Virus record (IMG/VR): IMGVR_UViG_3300025070_000049
Coordinates: 1-51,755 of that record
Direction: 5' to 3' (one strand)
Source of the DNA: a virus
DNA: 51,755 nt
Shown here: piece after piece, positions 25,126 through 35,206 of the stretch
Layout: each line of letters starts with the position of its first letter
Position numbering within the stretch: the first letter of the stretch is position 1
The notes under the pieces: model-generated
Database searches by the model: none
What the model saw: the letters and a program-made list of their open reading frames with translations, nothing else
Told to the model about the DNA's origin: nothing
Translations under genes and position numbers: made by a program

Positions 25126-27030
25126 ATGTTTATAAAGTCAAGATGTTTATATATTATAAATAGTGAAAAAAGTAATGGTAATGCTGTATATAGCGAGTTG
25201 TCAAAGCTAGATCTAACTACTAAGTTCTTTAACGACAGTAAAAAGTCTAAAAACTTAGTTGACTTTTTAAGCATATTACCAGATCAAACTGTTTTTTCTA
25301 AATCTATTGTTCATAGAGACGGAGAAAGCTCTAGCTACTTTATATCCCTTCCATTCTTTTCTTCACACTTTAAAATGCCTCTAAAAGTTGGTGAGTATGT
25401 GTGGATTTATAAGTACGAAAAAGACCCAACCCTTTTTAACTCTAGTTTTGATATTAACTCTTATTGGGTAAGCAGAATTCATGCATTTTCAACATCTGAA
25501 GATGTTAATTATACATACGGCGACAGAGATAGCTTGATTGGAATAATCAATAGTACACTTTCAAAAGATCTGGAAAGACAAAATAAAAACGTAAAAGGCG
25601 CAAACAAAAAAAGAAATCAAAAAAGCCATAATGAGTTTTTAGAAACAAAAATGGTTATGCCTTATACTTCCTTTGCAGAAAAAACTTTTGAGTTAGACGA
25701 TATTGAACTTTCTTATATAAACAATTACATAAACAACAGAAGACACAGATTTGTCCCGCATGTGACTAAGCTACCTGGGGATACGATTATACAAGGATCA
25801 AACAATACTTTAATCAGACTGTCTTCTGTTAACTCTAGTAATAGTCAATATAGCAATGTTAGTAATCAAGGTGAAGTAACAATATCAGCTGGTATTGGTA
25901 AGTTTGTTAAAAATGATTTTAGAGAAATCAAAGGAACGCTAATAGACAAAAAAGGCTTAGAACATGTTGGTAAGGAGTTTATTGTTAAGCAGTTCAAGAG
26001 TAAAAAATTACCTAATGTAGTTGCATATGACAATAAAGAAGAAAGATTAAAGCACCCAGAATTCTATAGCACACAGGATAAAGATTATAAAAGTAGCTTT
26101 TCTGAGGGTGCTACTAGTGTAATAGAGGATGCATCTCGACTCACTTTGACAGAGTCATATGACTTTTATGATGATGCAAACCAATTTCTGGACAAAAAAT
26201 TAAATCTTACAGCTTACAGTCATGACTTAGAAGAGACTGAGGTGAGTAGTAGCTTAAAAGATGACCAGAAAAAATTTAATTTAGGAAAGTTTTCAAAAAT
26301 AGTTGAAGATCAAAATCTTAATAAAGATATTCCAAATATCAACATGACATCAAGCAGTATTTCTTTGCTTTGTAGAAAAAGCGATGGAGAAATTGGAATA
26401 ATCAAAGAGTATAATGACAAAGAATCTAATAAAGACACCATTTCAGCAATTAGGATTAATAGAGACGGCGATATATTAATAGACGGAAATAGGATATTTA
26501 TCGGAAGTTCCGACTTAGAAAAAAGCAAAGGAACTTTTAAAAACGGCAAAGGATCGCTTATAAGATTAGGTGAAAGCGAAGAAATGCAATCTCTTGTCTT
26601 GGGTGAGCAACTTAAATCTTATTTGCAAGAAATATTAGACGTTTCTAGGGAAGATATGCATGTAACTAAAACTTTACTAGAAAGCGTCTTGTCGACTAGA
26701 AAAGACATAAACAAATCAATTTCAAATGAGTTTACTTTAGCGCTATCGAGTATTTCAAGCAAAATAACGTCACAGAGCCCAGCAGCTATCGCAGGAGCTG
26801 GGACTGCTGCAGTTAGTATCGGCATTATTATTGAACTATTAACTTCTTTGAATCTAAGTCTAACTACAGCAGTCAAAAACATAGAAGTTAAAAGCATATC
26901 TGCGACGACTGAACTGGAGAGAAGTATTAGTCAAGCGCAAATGAAAAGAGAACAAGATTTATCACAAAGACTGTCAAAAATAGAAGACAATATTGATAAA
27001 ATTTTAAGTAAAATAAGCAAAACATCCTAA
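25126..27030 (+). CDS. gp5: Baseplate hub protein, gp5-like without lysozyme domain
   Basis: The 634-residue protein has an N-terminal OB-fold-like part at about residues 60-145. It contains SYFISLPFFSSHFKMPLKVG, EYVWIYKYE and a DVNYTYGDRDSL segment, as in gp5-type hub proteins. A GDTIIQGSNNTLIRL strand starts the needle-side region near residue 218. T4 gp5 carries a lysozyme domain between these parts; none is seen here. The C-terminal quarter has a hydrophobic stretch (AAIAGAGTAAVSIGIIIELL) and a coiled coil (QRLSKIEDNIDKILSKI). It starts the baseplate operon with gp25 and gp6, the expected partners. No strong Shine-Dalgarno site is visible before ATG 25126. Confidence 0.7.
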   Translation: MFIKSRCLYIINSEKSNGNAVYSELSKLDLTTKFFNDSKKSKNLVDFLSILPDQTVFSKSIVHRDGESSSYFISLPFFSSHFKMPLKVGEYVWIYKYEKDPTLFNSSFDINSYWVSRIHAFSTSEDVNYTYGDRDSLIGIINSTLSKDLERQNKNVKGANKKRNQKSHNEFLETKMVMPYTSFAEKTFELDDIELSYINNYINNRRHRFVPHVTKLPGDTIIQGSNNTLIRLSSVNSSNSQYSNVSNQGEVTISAGIGKFVKNDFREIKGTLIDKKGLEHVGKEFIVKQFKSKKLPNVVAYDNKEERLKHPEFYSTQDKDYKSSFSEGATSVIEDASRLTLTESYDFYDDANQFLDKKLNLTAYSHDLEETEVSSSLKDDQKKFNLGKFSKIVEDQNLNKDIPNINMTSSSISLLCRKSDGEIGIIKEYNDKESNKDTISAIRINRDGDILIDGNRIFIGSSDLEKSKGTFKNGKGSLIRLGESEEMQSLVLGEQLKSYLQEILDVSREDMHVTKTLLESVLSTRKDINKSISNEFTLALSSISSKITSQSPAAIAGAGTAAVSIGIIIELLTSLNLSLTTAVKNIEVKSISATTELERSISQAQMKREQDLSQRLSKIEDNIDKILSKISKTS

Positions 27031-27042
27031 GCAATATACTTC

Positions 27043-27050
27043 ATTAAATA
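27043..27050 (+). promoter_or_regulatory. Possible late promoter box ATTAAATA before the gp25-like gene
   Basis: ATTAAATA lies 18 bases upstream of ATG 27069, the same spacing as the box before the 11955 gene. It runs into AATAATTAGCAT (27047-27058), which is shared with 38479-38490. It is a plausible gp55-dependent promoter variant but unproven. Confidence 0.22.
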
Positions 27051-27068
27051 ATTAGCATTGAGGTATTT

Positions 27069-27563
27069 ATGACTATTTTTAAAAATACAGGCAAAAGCAT
27101 TCAAGAAGTAGAAAGTATTAAGAAGAATATTGAACAAAGCAATTCTTCAGAAGATCTTCCGCTTGGAATACGTATGCCTTTAGAGAAAAGCTTTTCTCCG
27201 AACGAGACTTTGTTTAAAATGAATAAAAACATTAAGAGTCAAGTTTCAAATAATTTCAAAACTTTTTTATTAACAAAAAAAGGAGAACTTTTATGCAAGC
27301 CTGATTTTGGAACAAGTATATCTTCTATTTATAATAGAACTGATTTGACTGTCGAACAAATTGAAAGCATAGTTATGGAAGAAGTAAGTATCAGTGTAAG
27401 GAAATATTTTCCTTTCATACAACTATTAGATTTTGAAAGCAAAAACATAACAAACAACGAAGAAGACAGTGCTGACTTTTTCAAAGTAGTTATAAGATAT
27501 TCAATAGAAGGCTTTGAAAATGAAACTAATAGCATAGAATTGACAATTAGGAGGTCCGCTTAA
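27069..27563 (+). CDS. gp25: Baseplate wedge protein, gp25-like
   Basis: The 164-residue protein carries the gp25/lysozyme-like baseplate signature. LPLGIRMPLEKSFSPNETLF is followed by the helix NIKSQVSNNFKTFLLTKKGE and the LLCKPDFGTSISSIY motif. The last two match the '..dNlk.LLlT.kGEr...PdFGt.l' core that defines this family in T4, P2 and type VI secretion. In T4 gp25 joins the inner wedge ring and primes sheath assembly. GAGG precedes ATG 27069. A strong AGGAGGT for the next gene lies inside its 3' end, and the two genes overlap as TAATG. Confidence 0.9.
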   Translation: MTIFKNTGKSIQEVESIKKNIEQSNSSEDLPLGIRMPLEKSFSPNETLFKMNKNIKSQVSNNFKTFLLTKKGELLCKPDFGTSISSIYNRTDLTVEQIESIVMEEVSISVRKYFPFIQLLDFESKNITNNEEDSADFFKVVIRYSIEGFENETNSIELTIRRSA

Positions 27564-29437
27564 TGTCAGCTAATATAACAAAAAAGCTTAAAAACCAAAG
27601 AAAAGATCAATATATCAATAAAACCTTTGATGAGTTTAGAGGTGAGTTATTAAATTATGCTCGCTCAAACTTTTCAAATCAAATACAGGACTTTTCTGAA
27701 AGTTCTTTAGGTGGAATGCTTCTTGATTTTGCTTCAATTGTTGGTGACTCTTTAACTTATTACGTTGACCAGCAAATGAACGAATTAAACTATGAAAACT
27801 CAGTTAATTCTGAGAATATAATTAGTCACTTGAGACGTGCTGGAATAAAAGGTGGTGGCGCAACAGCGTCAAGTGTCAATGTTAGCTTTTTTGTTGAAGT
27901 TGATATTGACGACGCAGCTCCACTTAACGCTTTGCAACCTTTAGAATATCAACTGCCTATTGTTAAAGCTGGCACGGTCTTGACATCAGTTAGTGGAATA
28001 AACTTTATTCTCGCTGAAGATGTTGATTTTGGTTTTGGATACGAAAAGGAGGTTGCAGAAGTTGATGATGATGGTTCCCCTCAAACATTAATCCTTAAAA
28101 AGAAGGGCCTTTGTACAAGCGGAGACTTTGCAACTGAGACTGTGTCTTTCCCATCAGACGATCAAGATTTGTTTTTAAGCTATAATTTACAAAACCCTAA
28201 TATACAAAAAATTACTAGCATATTAGACAACGACTTAAATGAATACTATGAAGTAGACTTTTTGAGCCAGAGCACAGTTTATTTAAAAGTTGAAAATGCC
28301 AAAGAAAAATATTTCTATCCAACTGTTGCACCATTCAGATATACGGTTGAAAGAAACTTTTTAAACAACACCTCAGCAATTAGATTTGGAAATGGTAGAG
28401 GTAAAACTATAGAAGATAACTTACTAACGAATCCTGAAGATTTTATTTTGCCTTTAAAACATAGAGATTATGACAACAGTATTTCAATTGATCCAGGCGC
28501 ACTTTTAACTTCTAACTCTCTAGGCGTTTCACCTGCAGGCAAAACCGTCACAGTAAAGTATGTTCATGGTGGTGGTGTTAATCATAATGTTCCAGAAGAA
28601 TCTATAGAAACTATTGTCAGGCCTATAATAGTTTTTCCTTATTACAACATAGAGAGTCCGCCATCAGGACAGTCTTTGGAAGAAATTACAGATCAAATCT
28701 TAGAGTCTTTAGATGCATTAAATGAAGAAGAAGCTGTGGGTGGATCTAATAGTTTATCTTTAGAAGAGATGAGAAATCAAATCCCAAATGCAATTACGAT
28801 GCAAAACAGAATTGTCAACCAGAAAGATTTAATATCAAGAATTTATACAATGCCTTCGGACTTTGGAAAAGTTCACAAAGTTGCTGTCTTAAATAATGAG
28901 TATACAAACCTTGCTAAAGATATTTTTGTCATATGTCGAAACCAAGAAGGACAATATGTCTATGCAAACGATGCATTAAAGATTAACTTGAAAAATTACA
29001 TTGATGAACATAGAGTTTTAGGTGATAGTTTCAATATTATAGATGCACCAATTTTTAACTTTGGTATTGACTTAACATTGAAAATCAAGTCAAACTATAC
29101 TGTCGAAGAAGTACTTGACAATGTAATTTCTAGAATAGTACAAAATATGAGATTTGAAATACTCCAGATAAACGAGGCAATTAATGTCAATGATATTGTT
29201 AATATAGTACTGAATACTCCTGGGGTTTCTAGTATTGTTACTTTGCCTGAAAATTTTATAACGTCTAAGAATTTTCAAGACGACTTTTTTGATGATGAAG
29301 AAGAAATTGATATTGAATATGCAAGAAACTCTTTTTCTCCACAACAACAGTTTCAAGACGGATTTATATTTCCCAATAGAGGTGGAATATTTGAACTTAA
29401 ACATTTAGACTTTGACATTGTTGTTAGGAACGGATGA
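27563..29437 (+). CDS. gp6: Baseplate wedge protein, gp6/baseplate-J-like
   Basis: The 624-residue protein begins with a helical region FDEFRGELLNYARSNFSNQI and then SSLGGMLLDFASIVGDSLTY, YVDQQMNEL, the typical start of gp6 and baseplate-J proteins. The middle is a beta-rich spacer. The region TMQNRIVNQKDLISRIYTMP with GKVHKVAVL (about residues 410-440) matches the conserved gp6 core. In T4 gp6 forms the continuous ring of the baseplate and contacts gp25 and gp53. Perfect Shine-Dalgarno AGGAGGT (27549-27555) lies seven bases before ATG 27563. Confidence 0.88.
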   Translation: MSANITKKLKNQRKDQYINKTFDEFRGELLNYARSNFSNQIQDFSESSLGGMLLDFASIVGDSLTYYVDQQMNELNYENSVNSENIISHLRRAGIKGGGATASSVNVSFFVEVDIDDAAPLNALQPLEYQLPIVKAGTVLTSVSGINFILAEDVDFGFGYEKEVAEVDDDGSPQTLILKKKGLCTSGDFATETVSFPSDDQDLFLSYNLQNPNIQKITSILDNDLNEYYEVDFLSQSTVYLKVENAKEKYFYPTVAPFRYTVERNFLNNTSAIRFGNGRGKTIEDNLLTNPEDFILPLKHRDYDNSISIDPGALLTSNSLGVSPAGKTVTVKYVHGGGVNHNVPEESIETIVRPIIVFPYYNIESPPSGQSLEEITDQILESLDALNEEEAVGGSNSLSLEEMRNQIPNAITMQNRIVNQKDLISRIYTMPSDFGKVHKVAVLNNEYTNLAKDIFVICRNQEGQYVYANDALKINLKNYIDEHRVLGDSFNIIDAPIFNFGIDLTLKIKSNYTVEEVLDNVISRIVQNMRFEILQINEAINVNDIVNIVLNTPGVSSIVTLPENFITSKNFQDDFFDDEEEIDIEYARNSFSPQQQFQDGFIFPNRGGIFELKHLDFDIVVRNG

Positions 29438-29441
29438 TTAA

Positions 29442-31619
29442 ATGATTATTACTAAAATTGCAAAAAAAGACACGTTTATAACAGATCTTTCAACGTCATT
29501 AAATCAAGGCGTTTCAGCAAACTTTGGTCAAGCATCGACACTTGATCTTTTTAAGATATATCAAGAAAACAAAAATGTAAAGTCTAGAGCACTACTCATA
29601 GTGAGTAATCTTACAGACGGAAATACTGTGACAATTATTGATTCACTAGGAGTTTCTAAAACATTTGAATATGATACTGGTCTACAGGCAGACTTTAATG
29701 GCCAAAATACAAGATTTATTTCTTTTGATAGTTTGATCACAGAAATAAACAACGTTGTTGGCTTTGCTATTAGCGCATATAAACTAAGCAGTACAGAAAT
29801 CTTATTAATACAGGACAATCCTGGAGCTTCTGGCGACACTATAATCACCGTTCCAGAAGGACAAGCATCGATTAGTATAAAGAGTTTTAAAAGGTTTGAA
29901 CATTCAGCAGTTTTGATTAATTTTGATTTAGCAAGTATACTAGACGATCACATTTCGGACAAAGAAGAATCTATATTTAATACCGATCAATATAAAACTT
30001 TTATTACACTATCAGATGTCGGTGCAGCTGCAACTTCGAGCAAAGACTATACTTTAAGAATTAGACCTCTTAATTATGACTTTGACGAAGGCATTGGCAG
30101 GGACACCCTGCACTTTTCAGACAAAGGAGGCGCTAGCTTTGAGACAATTAACAAAAGCAAAAACTGGAGTGTTCCGGGGTTTGTAACAGACGCTGAAGTG
30201 TATGCTGGGTCCACATATGAGTCTACATTCACAGTAGTTAAAGGTAATGAAGATGTAGTTTTTGATATAACAAGTTATGTCGAACACTTCTTATCCGCGC
30301 CAGCTCCAGAAAATAAGACACAAACATTTGTCATAGAAATAGCTTATGACAATTTGTTTGATGAAAACACTTATTTCTTAAAAAGACTAGGAAGCAGAAA
30401 TCTGTCTTATATGTTTAACAGACCAAAACTTCAAGTTAAGACAAAAGATGAAAATTTTGAAATTGTTAATTTTGATAACAAAAAAAGGTTCTTAGATGTC
30501 AAAGAAGACTTTTACGTAACAAATCTTATTAATAAAAAGTTGACTTCTTTTCCTGGAGAGGATACTCATCTGCAGATGAGATACGAGGACGAAACAATAA
30601 GTGAAACGGTTTTGAGACTTCTAAGAACACCTGCAGCAGGTGATTACTTATCAATCACTAACACTTCAGGTACACTAACAACATTTGGATTTAACACTAA
30701 CGGATCGACAATCGACAATGTAGTTGACGCAGCGAGAGTTGTCAATATTTCTAGTTTTACGCTAACTTCAGGAACAACATCACTTGACAGTCTTTCTACA
30801 CTAATTTCAACTGCTGACTTTAACGTTAACTCAAGTGTTGATAACATTAAAAAAGAGATTAAAATATCACATTCTGAACCGACTTTAACACAGGAAAGTT
30901 TTGTAGTTAAAAATGTTGATGCCAACAACTCAATTATTTTAAAAGAAAACAAGACCAATTTTAATATTTTTGCTGCAACAATATCATCAACTACAGTAAG
31001 TGACTATAAGGGAAGCACACTATCAGGAATTAAGAAATTTACTGTTCCTGGTCCAAACGGTGCCACATTGTCTACAATAAGTAGATTTAATAGCAGCAGT
31101 AAGTTTCAAAGTGATTTAGAGAAAAATAGTAAAGTTGAAATCGACTTTAAATACTATGTTGCAAATGGTGGAAAAAAATATCTTCTTAAAAATGAAAAAG
31201 TAGATTTTCATTTGCCTGAAACTTCAGAAGAGGACTTGTTTAAGAAGCTCAGGGTTGTTTTAGATACACAGCAAAAAGAAATTAGTGCTGATGATGCTAT
31301 AAAAACTTTAAAGTTTAGTTTTATTGACATGGCAAGACAATACAAATCTATCAAGGTACCTTTTGACTTAGTATCTGAAGATTTGGGTATGATAAGTTAT
31401 AAAATGTATGATGTCGATACAGGAAAAACTTTATTAGAAAACGATGCATCTTTTGACGATACTTCAATGTTTTTTAATGGTAAATTTTATATAGCGAACT
31501 TACATGCATCAAAAATATATAAAGGACTCCGTGTAGGATTTGTATTTGAGTATACAGATCCCTTAACAGGCCTTAAAAAGAAAATCGAAGATAGAAAGTT
31601 GATTGTGAGGTTTAAATAA
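29442..31619 (+). CDS. Baseplate/tail structural protein with DNRLRE-like N-terminus
   Basis: The 725-residue protein opens with KKDTFITDLSTSLNQGVSAN, FGQASTLDLFKI and, further on, SAVLINFDLASIL. That is the 'dt.i......n.GsastL.v..........lirFdls' sentence of DNRLRE-type stalk domains, here in phage form. A second part contains YTLRIRPLNYDFDEGIGRD and a YEDETISETVLRLLR segment, with Ser/Thr-rich beta strands beyond. It follows gp6 by four bases and its stop overlaps the next start. By position it could replace T4 gp7 or gp8 in the wedge, but I see no sequence link, so this stays inference. Confidence 0.6.
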   Translation: MIITKIAKKDTFITDLSTSLNQGVSANFGQASTLDLFKIYQENKNVKSRALLIVSNLTDGNTVTIIDSLGVSKTFEYDTGLQADFNGQNTRFISFDSLITEINNVVGFAISAYKLSSTEILLIQDNPGASGDTIITVPEGQASISIKSFKRFEHSAVLINFDLASILDDHISDKEESIFNTDQYKTFITLSDVGAAATSSKDYTLRIRPLNYDFDEGIGRDTLHFSDKGGASFETINKSKNWSVPGFVTDAEVYAGSTYESTFTVVKGNEDVVFDITSYVEHFLSAPAPENKTQTFVIEIAYDNLFDENTYFLKRLGSRNLSYMFNRPKLQVKTKDENFEIVNFDNKKRFLDVKEDFYVTNLINKKLTSFPGEDTHLQMRYEDETISETVLRLLRTPAAGDYLSITNTSGTLTTFGFNTNGSTIDNVVDAARVVNISSFTLTSGTTSLDSLSTLISTADFNVNSSVDNIKKEIKISHSEPTLTQESFVVKNVDANNSIILKENKTNFNIFAATISSTTVSDYKGSTLSGIKKFTVPGPNGATLSTISRFNSSSKFQSDLEKNSKVEIDFKYYVANGGKKYLLKNEKVDFHLPETSEEDLFKKLRVVLDTQQKEISADDAIKTLKFSFIDMARQYKSIKVPFDLVSEDLGMISYKMYDVDTGKTLLENDASFDDTSMFFNGKFYIANLHASKIYKGLRVGFVFEYTDPLTGLKKKIEDRKLIVRFK

Positions 31620-34600
31620 TGGCACCACCTGGATCAGCATCCCTTGAAAAAGTTTTAAGAAACGATGCAAAACTTAAAAAAACCTCGTACAACAGAACAA
31701 TTCAAAACAGTTCTGTTGAAAGAAATAGAAAGTCAAAGCATACTGTAAAAACTAGCGACGAAGTTAATTCACAAAATATTAATGAATTTTTTGGAAGACT
31801 AGACGGCTATGATGGCTTTTTCTCAACACAGCAACTTGAAGACCTAGACTTTTCAAAGTTTGAAAACCATGTATTTTTTGACTCTGCAGTAAGCAAAGTT
31901 CATTATGCATATGAAAAGATCTTCAATGAGTTTCCTTATGACAAGTCTGAATATGAATTCTTCCAGTATTACAAATCATTAGATGGATTTACGAAATATA
32001 TTCTTGACAATAAAGTGCCGAAATCTTTAAATTACCTTAGATTTAATGGTGATAACGAAGTTTTTGTAATAGACAAGACTGGAAATATTTTAGATGACTT
32101 TAAAGGGCAAAAGAAACAAGGGCTTTTCGACTTTAATAAAAGAAAGTTCTCGTTTGATTTTTGGCTATGGGTTGATACTGATACTACAGAAAACGCTGTG
32201 CAAATAGTTTTTCAAAAAAAGAGTGAAAACAAAGGAATCACAATATTTCTAAATAACTTTAATGATACAACTAATACATGTCAATTAAACATTTTAATTA
32301 ACCATGAAAACGAATATCAAAAATGTTATGCAACGATACCTGTTAATGAGTTTGTTCACATAAACACTTCAGTTTTGTCGTTAAAAGGCAAGAGACTCAT
32401 TAGAATATATAAAAATGGTTTAAAGGTTCAAGCTACAAGCGAAGGGTCAATATCAAGTAACTCAAAGTTCGAACAGTCTGTCTTGACGTCTAATGTTAAT
32501 ATAGGAAATGGAGCTAGTCATTTATACGCCGCAGGTGGAACGCTTGATACGGGTAAAACTTCTGGGCTCAAGGGTGCCTTAGACGAATTTAGATTTTTCA
32601 TAGGAAATAGAACAATAAATGACATCTATGACGAAAGTCAAAAAGAAATACATGCAAGAGGAAGTCTTCAAGTATATTACAAGTTTAATGAACCAAGTGG
32701 TGCTTTTACAAATAATCATATAACACTCGATAGCAGTGGAAATAGAGTACATGGACTTATAAGAAAAAACTCTGATAACAGTCTTTACCCAGAATCTTCT
32801 GTGTCAAGTAGTTTTAGAACAAAATTTTCTTATAACAATATAGAGATCAAAACCCCTGTCATTTATGAAAAAGAAGACTATGCACCTGTGATATTTTTAA
32901 ATTATTCTTCTATTAAAGATCAACAAAATCAAATACTATTAGCAGCTGAAGAATATGACAAAGAAAACCCAAACTCATTCTTCAAATTATTTCCAAAATA
33001 TATATTTGTTGATGGGTCAGACTTTGATGGTTTACCAGACATATATGCATCAAAAGAGTCAATTCAAATCAAAGGAAATGAAATTGAATTAATGGGAATA
33101 ACAAAGCCTAACAATTCAACAATTTTTAATTTACTTTCAATATGGTCTAGGTTTTTTGATGGGCTTAAGTGTTATGTTGATCATATTGTTAAAATACTTA
33201 AAATTGACTATGATGATCTTAATGAGAACTCGAATCATGCTGGCGTCATATTACCTTATGCCCTTAAGCAGATCGGTATAGATTTTAAGGAGATATTTCC
33301 AAGTCCGATAATTGAAAAACTAGACAATAAAAATCTTACTTATGACAAAATGTTTAGTCCTACGTCTATAAGGCAGATTCAAAATAATTTATGGAAAAGA
33401 TTTTTAATTAACTCACAAGACTTTGTTAGAAGCAAAGGAACTATAAAGGGTCTAAAGTCTGTGTTTAATTCTTTCGGACTTGAATCTGATACTTTCATCA
33501 GATTTAGAGAATTTAATTCTCAAAACAAGTTAAACATATCAGAAGGTTTCGTGAGAAGCGTTGAAAATGTCAAGTTTGTAAACTTCTTTGATGCTTATAT
33601 TTCTAATTTAATTGCTACGTATGACGACACCGGCCTTCCAATAAATAGAGTTTTGCTGAATTCTAACAGAATAAACTTTCAGCCTACAGACTTAGGAGCA
33701 TTCGATAAAGATTTTTCTATAGAAGCTTTTTTAAAGTTTAACAAGGACGATATTTCTTCGTTACCTAATGAACAGTCTTTATTTAGACTAGACGCAGGAG
33801 ATGAGTCGACTGTTGATGTTCATCCACTTATTAATCTAGTTTTTAAGAAAAATACAAATAATAGCAACTCACCAAAAGGAAAGCTTTCGTTATATGTTAA
33901 CGAAACAAATATCAATAGTCAAATAAAAGTACTAGAATTAAATGACGTTGATATTTTAACTGGAAAACTGGTATATATATGTGTTAACAAAAAGAAAAAA
34001 ACAGACAACTACTCTGTTTACGATCTTATTATATCTGGGATGGACTTCGGGTCTAAAAACTGTGAGTCTCAAAAAAAGAGTTTAGTAGTAAATATTCCTA
34101 ACAAGGTGCCATCGAGTTCACTAAATGTTATTAAGCTAAAAATAGGGCAGCAAAGTATATATCCTATATCTGCGAATCAATATGCCAATATGAGTTATGT
34201 AGTTGAAAACGCTTGTCATCTTGCGGGAGTTAGGGTCTGGAAAAAACATCTTTCAGATCAAGATATTAAAATTCACAAAACTGATCTTTTTTGTTATGGT
34301 TTAAAAAACGACAACATGAACCCAAGTCCTTTTAATTCCAATAACGACTTGTTATATAATATTAATTTAAAAGAAAGATTTAACACAGTAATCAATAATT
34401 TGCCCGAGATTGTTAATGGTGATAAAATAACATTGATTAATGACACATCTAAAATCAATAAAGACAATAACGTGCTATATCTCCACATACCTGACGATTT
34501 ACAAAATTCTAGTCCAATAAATAGTTTTGACTATGTCAATCTGAGACAAGCTAGTAGCGTTGATTTTCCAGAAAACTATTCTAGAGTTAATATTAATTCA

Positions 34601-35197
34601 TTTGAATCAGAAGAATTAATAACTGAACATGGTATTGTTAACAAAAGTCCGGATTTTTCTACTGAGAGCAGGTTTGTGGATTTCGAAGATGTAAGATTTA
34701 CAATTGACTTTTCAATAAGTAACTTTATTAACAACGAAATGTCAAAAATGATTCAAGTCAATGACTTTTTTACAAAAACTTTAAGTAACCGTTCTTCTCT
34801 TTATGAAGACAGATATCAAAGTTTAGAAGAGTTAAAATCAGTATTTTTTAACAAACTTGAAAGCGAAATAAACATAAGACAACTTTACCAAATCTATAAA
34901 TACTTTGACAACATACTTGAAGGAATTCTTGATGATGCAATACCAAGTAAGGTTCACTATAATGGGTTTAACTTTGTATATGAATCTCATATAGCTGAAA
35001 GACCTAAATATACTTACAAAAACAGCGACAGTAGATTTTCTGTTGTCGATAGAAACTTAGATTATTCTAGATATGATACAAGATATCTTAATACGACTTA
35101 CTGGGATAATTCTGATATTAGAGAAGATATCTTTGTGGGCTCTTCTAACATGTTTAATAGAGACAATGCAGTCAGAGTTTTTTCAAGGAACAAATGA
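31619..35197 (+). CDS. Large tail protein with two LamG-like domains and a P2-gpI-like centre
   Basis: The 1192-residue protein has a first laminin-G/concanavalin-like domain at about residues 145-345 (KFSFDFWLWVDTDT, NVNIGNGASH, GALDEFRFFIGNRT), followed by YYKFNEPSG and LDSSGNRVHGL. A second, weaker one lies at about 680-880 (DFSIEAFLKFNKDD, LAGVRVWKKHL). Between them, around 500-630, sits a helical segment with IQNNLWKRFLINSQDFVRSK and GTIKGLKSVFNSFGLES. It recalls the 'RsKGT...i..ll..lGi' region of tail protein I-like baseplate proteins in marine phages. LamG domains often bind sugars, so this may join baseplate assembly to host contact (inference). ATG 31619 overlaps the previous TAA. 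Confidence 0.65.
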   Translation: MAPPGSASLEKVLRNDAKLKKTSYNRTIQNSSVERNRKSKHTVKTSDEVNSQNINEFFGRLDGYDGFFSTQQLEDLDFSKFENHVFFDSAVSKVHYAYEKIFNEFPYDKSEYEFFQYYKSLDGFTKYILDNKVPKSLNYLRFNGDNEVFVIDKTGNILDDFKGQKKQGLFDFNKRKFSFDFWLWVDTDTTENAVQIVFQKKSENKGITIFLNNFNDTTNTCQLNILINHENEYQKCYATIPVNEFVHINTSVLSLKGKRLIRIYKNGLKVQATSEGSISSNSKFEQSVLTSNVNIGNGASHLYAAGGTLDTGKTSGLKGALDEFRFFIGNRTINDIYDESQKEIHARGSLQVYYKFNEPSGAFTNNHITLDSSGNRVHGLIRKNSDNSLYPESSVSSSFRTKFSYNNIEIKTPVIYEKEDYAPVIFLNYSSIKDQQNQILLAAEEYDKENPNSFFKLFPKYIFVDGSDFDGLPDIYASKESIQIKGNEIELMGITKPNNSTIFNLLSIWSRFFDGLKCYVDHIVKILKIDYDDLNENSNHAGVILPYALKQIGIDFKEIFPSPIIEKLDNKNLTYDKMFSPTSIRQIQNNLWKRFLINSQDFVRSKGTIKGLKSVFNSFGLESDTFIRFREFNSQNKLNISEGFVRSVENVKFVNFFDAYISNLIATYDDTGLPINRVLLNSNRINFQPTDLGAFDKDFSIEAFLKFNKDDISSLPNEQSLFRLDAGDESTVDVHPLINLVFKKNTNNSNSPKGKLSLYVNETNINSQIKVLELNDVDILTGKLVYICVNKKKKTDNYSVYDLIISGMDFGSKNCESQKKSLVVNIPNKVPSSSLNVIKLKIGQQSIYPISANQYANMSYVVENACHLAGVRVWKKHLSDQDIKIHKTDLFCYGLKNDNMNPSPFNSNNDLLYNINLKERFNTVINNLPEIVNGDKITLINDTSKINKDNNVLYLHIPDDLQNSSPINSFDYVNLRQASSVDFPENYSRVNINSFESEELITEHGIVNKSPDFSTESRFVDFEDVRFTIDFSISNFINNEMSKMIQVNDFFTKTLSNRSSLYEDRYQSLEELKSVFFNKLESEINIRQLYQIYKYFDNILEGILDDAIPSKVHYNGFNFVYESHIAERPKYTYKNSDSRFSVVDRNLDYSRYDTRYLNTTYWDNSDIREDIFVGSSNMFNRDNAVRVFSRNK

Positions 35198-35206
35198 GGT
35201 TTAAAA

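Noticed and set aside
25155-25162. Exact TATAAATA late-promoter box
   Set aside because: It lies 30 bases inside the gp5-like gene; no in-frame start follows closely, so it is probably coincidental in AT-rich coding sequence.
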